DNA of 19,530 nucleotides from SCUN01 sp964343975 (GTDB lineage Bacteria > Acidobacteriota > Vicinamibacteria > Vicinamibacterales > SCN-69-37). The number at the start of each line of letters is the position of its first letter. Position 1 is the first letter of the stretch. Below are positions 13,893-19,530 of the stretch, one piece after another. The notes beneath the pieces are model-generated. The model saw only the letters and a list, made by a program, of their open reading frames with translations, made no database searches and was not told where the DNA came from. Both the position numbers and the translations under genes were made by a program. The DNA lies in the NCBI GenBank assembly GCA_964343975.1, contig CAYFLU010000051.1:1-19530 (forward strand), read 5' to 3'.

Positions 13893-15409
13893 CACGCGCC
13901 GGCGTCACGGCAGTCGCGCTCGCCGCGCTCGTCACACTGGCCGGCTGCCACACACCTCCGCCGAGCGGCGGCAGCGAGCTCGTCATCGGCATGACCAACG
14001 CGCCGACGAACCTCGATCCCGGCGTCGGCCTCGACGAGGCCTCACAGAAGCTCCACACGCTCCTCTTCAGCTCGCTCCTCAAGATCGACGAATCCCTCCG
14101 CATCGTCCCAGACCTCGCGATCCGCTTCGAGAACCCGAACCCGACGACATATGTGGCCGAAGTCAGGCACGGCGTGCGCTTTCACGATGGCCGCGAGCTC
14201 ACGGCCGACGACGTGGCGTTCACGTTCCGGCGGTTCCTCGATCCGAAGTTCGTGTCGGGTCGCAAGGGCGCGTACAAGATGATCGCGTCGGTCGATGTCC
14301 TCGACCGTTACACCGTCGCGTTTCATCTGAGCGAACCGTCGGGCTCATTCCCCGTGAATCTGGTGATGGGCATCGTGCCGGCCGGCACCGGCCCGGCCGC
14401 CGCGCGCCAGCCCGTGGGCAGCGGGCCGTATCAGATCGCGGAGTTCGTGGCCGACGATCACGTGACGTTGCGTGCCTTCCCGGCGTACTTCGACGGCGCG
14501 CCCAAGAACAGCGGATTGCGTTTCCGCGTCATCCCGGACGACACCATGCGCGGGCTCGAGTTGCGCAAAGGCAGCGTCGATGTAGTGGTCAATGACCTCA
14601 CGCCCGATCTCGTGCACGCGCTGCGCGCCGATCCGGCGCTGGCGGTGACGACAGCGCCCGGCACCGACTACGCCTATCTCGGCTTCAACATGCGCGATCC
14701 GCTGCTGCAGGACCGCCGCGTGCGATTGGCCGTGGGCTACGCGATCGACCGCGATGCGATCGTGCAGTATCTGCGTCGTGGGCTGGCGTCGCCTGCCGCC
14801 GGCATCATCCCGCCGATGTCCTGGGCGTTTGCCGATGACGTGTTCACGTTCACGCACGATGTGGCCAGGGCGAAGGCGCTGCTTGACGAAGCGGGCTACC
14901 GCGATCCGGACGGCGAAGGACCGCTCCCGCGCCTGCGCCTGAGCCTCAAGACCTCGACCGCCGAGGCGTATCGCCTGCAGGCCGCCGTGATCCAGCGCAA
15001 TCTCGCCGACGTCGGGATCGCACTCGACGTCCGGTCGTACGAGTTCGCCACGCTCTTTGCGGATGTGCTGAAGGGCAACGTGCAGCTCTACACGCTGCAG
15101 TGGGTCGGCGTGACCGATCCCGACATGCTGCGCCGCGTGTTTCACTCCACGCAGACGCCGCCGAGCGGGTTCAATCGCGGGTTCTACAAGAATCCGGCGG
15201 TCGACCAGTTGATCGATGACGCCTCAACTTCGCCGACGGAAGCGGAACGCCGCAAAAAGTATGGGGACGCCCAACGCGCGATTGCGTTGGACGCCCCCTA
15301 TGTGAGCCTCTGGCATAAGACGAACGTCGCGGTCTACCGCGCCGATCTCCGCGGGGTCCATCTGTCCCCGATCGCGGAGTTCACGTTCCTGAAGGACGTG
15401 TCGCGCTGA
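13889..15409 (+). CDS. Solute-binding lipoprotein of the family 5 (peptide/nickel-type) ABC importers
   Basis: The 506-residue product begins with a lipoprotein signal ending LAGC (17-20), so C20 should be acylated and the protein anchored to a membrane. The mature chain is a family 5 (DppA/OppA/NikA) binding protein, shown by ELVIGMTNAPTNLDPGVG, a YVAEVRHGVRFHDGRELTADDVAFTFRRFLDP block, PVGSGPYQIAEF, RRVRLAVGYAIDRDAIV and a C-terminal QRAIALDAPYVSLWHKTNVAVYR. The usual ligands are peptides, but this family also binds nickel-chelates, sugars and other compounds, and the ligand cannot be read here. No permease or ATPase gene is next to it. The ATG at 13889 overlaps the mutS stop (ATGA), so translation is probably coupled despite no evident functional link. 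Confidence 0.9.
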   Translation: MTRAGVTAVALAALVTLAGCHTPPPSGGSELVIGMTNAPTNLDPGVGLDEASQKLHTLLFSSLLKIDESLRIVPDLAIRFENPNPTTYVAEVRHGVRFHDGRELTADDVAFTFRRFLDPKFVSGRKGAYKMIASVDVLDRYTVAFHLSEPSGSFPVNLVMGIVPAGTGPAAARQPVGSGPYQIAEFVADDHVTLRAFPAYFDGAPKNSGLRFRVIPDDTMRGLELRKGSVDVVVNDLTPDLVHALRADPALAVTTAPGTDYAYLGFNMRDPLLQDRRVRLAVGYAIDRDAIVQYLRRGLASPAAGIIPPMSWAFADDVFTFTHDVARAKALLDEAGYRDPDGEGPLPRLRLSLKTSTAEAYRLQAAVIQRNLADVGIALDVRSYEFATLFADVLKGNVQLYTLQWVGVTDPDMLRRVFHSTQTPPSGFNRGFYKNPAVDQLIDDASTSPTEAERRKKYGDAQRAIALDAPYVSLWHKTNVAVYRADLRGVHLSPIAEFTFLKDVSR

Positions 15410-15429
15410 ACGACCGTGGAACGACCGTG
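15408..15429. repeat. 11-bp tandem duplication at the end of the solute-binding protein gene
   Basis: GAACGACCGTG is repeated twice head to tail without a gap. The first copy starts inside the TGA stop codon. It falls in the 34-base space between two convergent genes and is probably a small slippage duplication. No terminator hairpin with a T-run was seen there. Confidence 0.6.
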
Positions 15430-15443
15430 AAGCCTGCGCCGAA

Positions 15444-16166
15444 CTAGCCGAGCAGCGTCATCTGCTGACGCGCGCTCTGCACGTACGGCGAATCCGGGAA
15501 CTCATCCACCACGCGCTTGTAGGTCGTGCGCGCTTCCTGGTTCTTGCCGAGTTGCTTGTAGGCCGCGGCCAGCTGCATCAGCACGCCGTCCACCGGCACC
15601 GCGCCGTCACGATTCGCCGCCAGCTCTTCGAAGGTCTTGACCGCCTGATCGCCCTTGCCGTTGGCCAGGAGCGCCGTGGCGAGACCGAGCTTGGCGACCG
15701 GGCCGTAGATCGAGCCACCGGCATTGGCGATGACCTCTTCGTAGGCCTTCTGCGCCTCGTCCTTGCGGCCGAGCGACAGCAGCACTTCGGCGGAGTGATA
15801 CTTCGCCGCGATGCCGGCCGTCGATGACGGGTAGGCCGAGTACACCTGCTGGAAGGCCGTGAGCGCGGCTTCGGCGCGGGCCTTCTCGGTCGGATACGAA
15901 CCGGCGGCCTGCGTGGCGCCGGGCACCGAGGACGGCGGGACGATCGGCGCCTGGTAAACGGTCATGGCCACGCCGAGCAGGGATCCCGACTGCTCCTCCG
16001 CGCGCCCCTTCCACCAGAAATAGCCGCTCGCCAGCACGGCCACGGCTACGACTGCCACGATGCCGCCGATGACGGTGCTCTGATTGGTGCGGTACCAGCT
16101 GGTCGCATCGGCGACGCTGGACACGAATTCGTTCTGCTTCAGATGATGCCGTTCCTGTGCCTTCAT
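15444..16166 (-). CDS. Membrane-anchored TPR protein, YfgM/TPR_21-like
   Basis: The 240 residues start with a short cytoplasmic stretch rich in charge (MKAQERHHLKQNEFVSSVADATSWYRTNQ), then one membrane helix (about 31-52, ending YFWWKGR), then a periplasmic part. The helix layout with an ATSWYRTNQ-like lead-in is that of the YfgM ancillary SecYEG/TPR_21 family. TPR-like helical pairs run from about 95 to the end (AALTAFQQVYSAYPSSTAG, AAKYHSAEVLLSLGRKDEAQKAYEEVI, AKLGLATALLANGKGDQAVKTFEELA, LAAAYKQLGKNQEARTTYKRVVDEFP). A role in envelope protein handling is likely by family, but not shown. GAGAGAG precedes the ATG closely. It lies 43 bases downstream of the tRNA-Arg and may share its transcript. 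A functional BamB partner is not adjacent. Confidence 0.82.
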   Translation of the reverse strand: MKAQERHHLKQNEFVSSVADATSWYRTNQSTVIGGIVAVVAVAVLASGYFWWKGRAEEQSGSLLGVAMTVYQAPIVPPSSVPGATQAAGSYPTEKARAEAALTAFQQVYSAYPSSTAGIAAKYHSAEVLLSLGRKDEAQKAYEEVIANAGGSIYGPVAKLGLATALLANGKGDQAVKTFEELAANRDGAVPVDGVLMQLAAAYKQLGKNQEARTTYKRVVDEFPDSPYVQSARQQMTLLG

Positions 16167-16209
16167 GTGCTCTCTCTCGTTCGTCTGCCGCGTCGGCGCG
16201 GCGATAAGT

Positions 16210-16286
16210 TGGCGCGCCCGGCAGGAGTTGAACCTGCGACCCCCGCCTTAGGAGGGCGGTGCTCTATCCAGCTGAGCTACGAGCGC
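16210..16286 (-). tRNA. tRNA-Arg (anticodon CCU)
   Basis: The minus strand folds as a complete 77-base cloverleaf. The acceptor stem is GCGCTCG with CGGGCGC (one U-G pair). The D-arm is GCTC/GAGC, the anticodon stem CCGCC/GGCGG with loop CTCCTAA (anticodon CCT at 16250-16252), the variable loop five bases, and the T-arm GCAGG/CCTGC with loop TTCAACT. The discriminator is G and CCA is encoded. It reads the AGG arginine codon. It begins eight bases after the apt stop, leaving almost no room for its own promoter outside apt. Confidence 0.97.
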
Positions 16287-16294
16287 AAACGCCG

Positions 16295-16828
16295 TCAGTA
16301 TTTCAACACAACGTCGACCGTTTCGCCCGCCAACCGGCTGCGGCCACCCAGGGCCACCAATTCGATCAGAAACTGCACGCCGACCACCTCAGCCCCCAGT
16401 GCTTTGACCAGGCTCACCGCCGCAGCCGCTGTGCCGCCCGTCGCCAACAGGTCGTCGACGACCAGCACCCGCTGGCCGGGCCGGACGGCGTCTTCGTGAA
16501 TCTGGAGCGCGTCGGTGCCGTATTCCAGCGCGTACGACGCTTCGCGCGTGGTGGACGGCAACTTGCCGGGCTTGCGTACCGGCGCGAAGCCCGCCGCGAG
16601 CCGGTCGGCCAACGGCGCGCCAAAAATGAAACCGCGGCTCTCGATGCCCACGACGACATCAATCGACCGGTTCTGCTGGGCCGCCGCCATGGCGTCGAGC
16701 GCCATGCGGAAGCCATCCTGATCCTTCAACAACGTCGTGACGTCGTAGAACAAAATGCCCGGCTTGGGGAAATCCGGCACGTGCCGGATCCGCGCCTTCA
16801 GCGCCTCGACCGAGGTTGGGGTGGACAT
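16295..16828 (-). CDS. apt: Adenine phosphoribosyltransferase
   Basis: Apt salvages adenine with PRPP to make AMP in the cytoplasm. The 177 residues match the usual length. Features in order are RHVPDFPKPGILFYDVTTLL (15-34), the hood/base-binding GIESRGFIFGAPLA (61-74), FAPVRKPGKLP (81-91), LEYGTDALQIHEDA (101-114) and the PRPP-binding VLVVDDLLATGGT (121-133). The ATG at 16828 has no Shine-Dalgarno; TATACT lies nine bases upstream, so the message would have a leader of about three bases. tRNA-Arg follows after eight bases. DedA is divergent, starting 70 bases away. Confidence 0.96.
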   Translation of the reverse strand: MSTPTSVEALKARIRHVPDFPKPGILFYDVTTLLKDQDGFRMALDAMAAAQQNRSIDVVVGIESRGFIFGAPLADRLAAGFAPVRKPGKLPSTTREASYALEYGTDALQIHEDAVRPGQRVLVVDDLLATGGTAAAAVSLVKALGAEVVGVQFLIELVALGGRSRLAGETVDVVLKY

Positions 16829-16837
16829 CAGACGGTA

Positions 16838-16843
16838 AGTATA
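16838..16843 (-). promoter_or_regulatory. Candidate -10 element of apt
   Basis: TATACT, one mismatch from TATAAT, is nine bases before the apt ATG. Transcription would begin about three bases before the start codon, a near-leaderless arrangement. No clear -35 lies 16-18 bases upstream. Confidence 0.45.
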
Positions 16844-16898
16844 TCGCCTTCGTTATGTTGACCGCGCACGGCTGGATGTAGCACAGTCCTTTACGCGA

Positions 16899-17471
16899 AT
16901 GTTGCACGCCGACGCTTGGTGGGTGACCTACCCACTCATCGCCCTTGCCGCCTTTCTTGAGGGAGAAGTGGTCTTCATCGGTGCCGCCGCACTGGTCAGC
17001 CAGGGGCTGCTCAGCGCGGTGCCCGTGATGCTGTGGGGCGCGCTCGGCGCCACGGCCGGCGATCAGCTCGTGTTCTACGCGCTACGCGGGCGCTTTCGCC
17101 GTTTTCTCGACCGCTTCCCCACCATCGAAAAATTCGGACGCAAGTTCACGCCGCGCGTGCGCGAGCGCGAAGTCTTTGCGATCTTCGTGATCCGCTTCGC
17201 ACCGGGCCTGCGCATCGCCATCGCGGCGGCGTGCGCCTACGCCGGCGTGCCCGCCCTGAAGTTCTCGGTGCTGAGCGTGTTGTCGTCGCTGACGTGGGCC
17301 GGGGTCCTGCTGGGCCTTGTCGGCTATCTGGGCCCGACGGCGCTCGATCGCCTGGGCGTGAACTCGTGGGTGGCCGCCACCATCACCGGAGTGGTGGTGG
17401 TGGCGGCCTTCTACTGGCGAGGGCGGCGGAACAAGACCGCCCTCGAATCGGATTCTCCCGACCTTACTTGA
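16899..17471 (+). CDS. DedA-family membrane protein (VTT/SNARE-associated domain)
   Basis: DedA proteins are polytopic inner-membrane proteins tied to envelope lipid scrambling, polyprenyl-phosphate recycling and proton-dependent homeostasis. The 190 residues show the family pattern: acidic residues E21/E23 in AAFLEGEVVFIGAA, GATAGDQLVFYALRGR (50-65, D55), a conserved RFAPGLR (99-105), and AYAGVPALKFSVLSVLSSLTWAGVLLGLVGYLG (113-145). Hydrophobic segments lie near 10-30, 36-60, 94-118, 122-145 and 157-173. It is slightly shorter than many homologues and ends in a polar tail. No Shine-Dalgarno is evident before the ATG. The last eight bases overlap the convergent BNR gene. The specific lipid substrate is unknown. 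Confidence 0.88.
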   Translation: MLHADAWWVTYPLIALAAFLEGEVVFIGAAALVSQGLLSAVPVMLWGALGATAGDQLVFYALRGRFRRFLDRFPTIEKFGRKFTPRVREREVFAIFVIRFAPGLRIAIAAACAYAGVPALKFSVLSVLSSLTWAGVLLGLVGYLGPTALDRLGVNSWVAATITGVVVVAAFYWRGRRNKTALESDSPDLT

Positions 17472-19530
17472 TCGTGATCGTGCCGGCGTTGGCCGCGCCC
17501 GACACGGCGTTGAACGCCGCCACGTCGGTCGTCAGCACCTTCGTCGCCGCCGTCAGCAACTTCTCCACCTGCGGCTTCAGATCCGCGTAGCGCTCCGTGA
17601 TGCCCTTCGGCAACTTGCGCTCGCTGCTGATGACCCCGCTGTAGAGCTCGATGATCTGATTGTCGATGCGGCCCGGGAAGTTGAGCGCATCCTGACCCGC
17701 CGAGCCCTGGAGCTGCGTGAGCTCGCCGTGCACGGCCTTCAACGCATCGAGGAACGTCTTCGACGCCGCAGCCACCGGGCTGCCCACGCCCGCCTTATCG
17801 GCGATCGCCTTGGCCTGCTTGGTCGCGTCCCGCATCTTCACGACGTTGTCCCACACGTTCTTCAGCCAGCCGCCGACTTCCTGCGCCATGCGGAGCTGCT
17901 CGGCGCCGTCCGCATCGGTCATCTTGCCGTAGCGCGGATCGCTGTCGAGGTGGAACGTCTGCGACTGTGACCACGTGCCCGAGCTGACCTTGACGGTGTA
18001 GGTGCCGATCGCGGCCTTGATGCCGCCGCCACCGCCGCCCCACATCACGATCTGACCGGGGTTGGTGAACGGCTGCGGGAACGCGTTGTTCGGGTTCCAC
18101 ACGACCTTGTTCAGGCCGGCCTTCGCGTAAACTTGGTTGGTCGGACCGCCAGCGCCGCCGCGACCGAACCGGCCGCCACCGCCGCCGCCCTGTCCCTGAC
18201 CGCCGCCGCGACCGCCGCGACCACCGACCGGCGCCGCCGCCGGTGCCGCGGGCGCAGCCCCCGGCTGACCGGTGCCCGTCCAGACGACCGTGCCCTTCGC
18301 ATCGCTCACCGTGACGGTGACCGGCGCCGTGGGCTCGCTCTTGAACCAGTAGTAGAACGTCGGCAGCGGACCACCGGCACGATACGCATCGGCCGGCTTC
18401 ATCAGCATGCCCGTGCCGGCATCGGTCGCCGGCTTCAGCGACTGCAACACCGGCAGCCCGTCGAGAATCCAGAACGCGCGGCCTTCCGTGGCCACGATCA
18501 GCTCCTTGCGGAACACGCGCAGGTCCATGATCGGCGTCACCGGCAGGTTCAGCTGGAACTTCTGCCAGTTCTTGCCCTCGTCGAACGTCACATACATGCC
18601 GTATTCCGTGCCCGCATACATGAGTCCCTGCCGGTCCGGATCTTCACGGACGACGCGCACCGAGTGGCCGACCGGAATGCCGTTCGTGCCATCCGCAATG
18701 CGCTTCCACGTCTTGCCGTAGTCGGTCGTGAGGTACACGTACGGCGTGTAGTCGTTGAGCATGTGGCGGTAGGCCGCCACCACGGCGCGGCCCGGCAGCT
18801 TCGCGTTGAGATCGATCGAGTTGATCGTCGCGAACTCCGGCATCCCCGGCGGCGTGATGTTCTGCCACGTCTTGCCCGCATCGCGCGAGATGTGCAGCAG
18901 GCCGTCGTCGCTGCCCGCCCAGAAGAGGCCCGGGGTCGCCGGCGACTCTTCGAACTGGAAGATCGTGCAGAACACTTCGACGCCCGTGCTGTCGCGCGTG
19001 ATGCCCGCGCCGCCCGAGAAGTCCTGCTTCGTCTTGTCGTTGCGCGTGAGGTCCGGCGAGATCACGTCCCACGTCTGACCGCCGTCCTTGCTGCGGTGCA
19101 CGTACTGCGACGTCGTGTAGACGATGTCGGGGTTGTGCGGCGAGAGCTTGATCGGCGCGTTCCACTGCTGCCGGTACTTCATCTCGCTCGCGCGCTGACC
19201 GGTCTGCGAGTCTTCGTAGATGCGCACGCTCTCGTTGGTGCCGTTCGTGCGATCGATGCGCACGAGCGTGCCGCCGTAGTTGCCGGCGTAGTTCACGTTC
19301 GGGTTGCGCGGGTCGACCGCGATGTAACCGGCCTCACCCGGGCCCGCCTGGATGTAGGGCGTCACGCCATCGGTCGACACGCCGACCGACGAGTTGTCCT
19401 GCTGCGCGCCGTACACCCAGTACGGCCAGCGGCGGTCGTAGTCGATGCGGTAGATCTCGGCCGTCGGCTGGTTGTCCTGCGACGACCACGTGCGGCCGCC
19501 GTCGAGCGTAATGGCCGCGCCGCCGTCGTT
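17464..19530 (-). CDS. BNR/Asp-box (sortilin-like) beta-propeller protein, N-terminus cut by window edge
   Basis: The frame is open from the stop at 17464 to the right edge, giving 688 residues with the start off the window. Five Asp-box motifs of the form S/T-x-D-x-G-x-T-W are visible: TLDGGRTW near the edge, RSKDGGQTW, SRDAGKTW, TTDYGKTW and TFDEGKNW. This fits a VPS10/sortilin or sialidase-type propeller. It resembles large secreted proteins often annotated as glycosyl hydrolase, but no catalytic residues can be assigned. After the propeller comes an Ala/Pro and Gly-rich linker (coding 18142-18262), an extended segment with FHLDSDPRYGKM, and a C-terminal helical region (about 170 residues) with FPGRIDNQIIELYSGV. 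Export cannot be checked because the N-terminus is missing. An internal GTG at 19416 is not the start. Confidence 0.85.
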   Translation of the reverse strand, partial: NDGGAAITLDGGRTWSSQDNQPTAEIYRIDYDRRWPYWVYGAQQDNSSVGVSTDGVTPYIQAGPGEAGYIAVDPRNPNVNYAGNYGGTLVRIDRTNGTNESVRIYEDSQTGQRASEMKYRQQWNAPIKLSPHNPDIVYTTSQYVHRSKDGGQTWDVISPDLTRNDKTKQDFSGGAGITRDSTGVEVFCTIFQFEESPATPGLFWAGSDDGLLHISRDAGKTWQNITPPGMPEFATINSIDLNAKLPGRAVVAAYRHMLNDYTPYVYLTTDYGKTWKRIADGTNGIPVGHSVRVVREDPDRQGLMYAGTEYGMYVTFDEGKNWQKFQLNLPVTPIMDLRVFRKELIVATEGRAFWILDGLPVLQSLKPATDAGTGMLMKPADAYRAGGPLPTFYYWFKSEPTAPVTVTVSDAKGTVVWTGTGQPGAAPAAPAAAPVGGRGGRGGGQGQGGGGGGRFGRGGAGGPTNQVYAKAGLNKVVWNPNNAFPQPFTNPGQIVMWGGGGGGIKAAIGTYTVKVSSGTWSQSQTFHLDSDPRYGKMTDADGAEQLRMAQEVGGWLKNVWDNVVKMRDATKQAKAIADKAGVGSPVAAASKTFLDALKAVHGELTQLQGSAGQDALNFPGRIDNQIIELYSGVISSERKLPKGITERYADLKPQVEKLLTAATKVLTTDVAAFNAVSGAANAGTITIK
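18142..18262 (-). repeat. Gly-rich low-complexity linker in the BNR protein
   Basis: The coding strand reads an Ala/Pro stretch followed by about 30 residues of almost only Gly and Arg with some Gln and Phe. It separates the propeller from the C-terminal domain. The reading frame stays intact through it, but such GGC/CGC runs are prone to length change. Confidence 0.75.

Noticed and set aside
12945..13895. 316-codon minus-strand open frame inside mutS
   Set aside because: It is opposite the conserved MutS ATPase region and shows only His/Arg/Asp-rich shadow sequence.
16188..16202. Terminator between tRNA-Arg and the TPR gene
   Set aside because: CCGCG/CGCGG gives only a short 5-bp stem with no T-run on the minus strand.
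1..19530. Defence system, prophage, insertion sequence or CRISPR array
   Set aside because: No transposase, integrase, long terminal inverted repeats, regularly spaced repeats or defence-type domains were seen; every gene with a recognisable family is a chromosomal or envelope type.

Overview
This is a high-GC window of about two thirds G+C by eye. It holds ordinary chromosomal genes, closely packed and sometimes overlapping, with no mobile element, phage gene, CRISPR array or rRNA. The gene content suggests an Acidobacteriota-like bacterium, possibly a Vicinamibacteria relative: a large BNR/Asp-box beta-propeller protein with a Gly-rich linker, a very large NtrY-like kinase, an orphan family-5 solute-binding lipoprotein, GTG starts without Shine-Dalgarno sequences, and a short-type phosphatidylserine decarboxylase. 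The taxonomic placement is inference only.

Layout. 1-1111 (-): 5' part of guaA (GMP synthase), cut by the window edge. 1182-2354 (+): a secreted PQQ-type beta-propeller protein, divergent from guaA. 4520-2296 (-): a two-gene unit of an unknown multi-pass membrane protein and a PLP aminotransferase, joined by an ATGA overlap. 4572-8408 (+): a 1278-residue NtrY-like histidine kinase. 9750-8362 (-): psd then pssA, the phosphatidylethanolamine branch of phospholipid synthesis. 9981-9796 (-): a DUF465/YdcH-like small protein. 11212-10045 (-): tsaB then rimI. 11256-15409 (+): mutS overlapping a solute-binding lipoprotein gene. 16828-15444 (-): apt, a tRNA-Arg(CCU) with encoded CCA, then a YfgM-like TPR membrane protein. 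16899-17471 (+): a DedA-family protein. 17464-19530 (-): the C-terminal part of a BNR/sortilin-like propeller protein, cut by the window edge.

How the genes fit together. guaA and apt both serve purine nucleotide supply but lie in separate units. psd and pssA are consecutive steps from CDP-diacylglycerol to phosphatidylethanolamine. tsaB (tRNA t6A modification) with rimI is a widely conserved pairing. The kinase has no response regulator within the window. All intergenic spaces are under about 70 bases, so no gene-free stretch exceeds 300 bases.

The points most worth a second look are: (i) the kinase architecture, in which three predicted extracytoplasmic segments are separated by an eight-helix membrane block; (ii) a perfect 8-bp inverted repeat placed symmetrically between the divergent tsaB and mutS start codons; and (iii) several start codons directly preceded by TAnnnT elements at leaderless or near-leaderless spacing. 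I saw no clear candidate for a new multi-gene system; most of the window is housekeeping.
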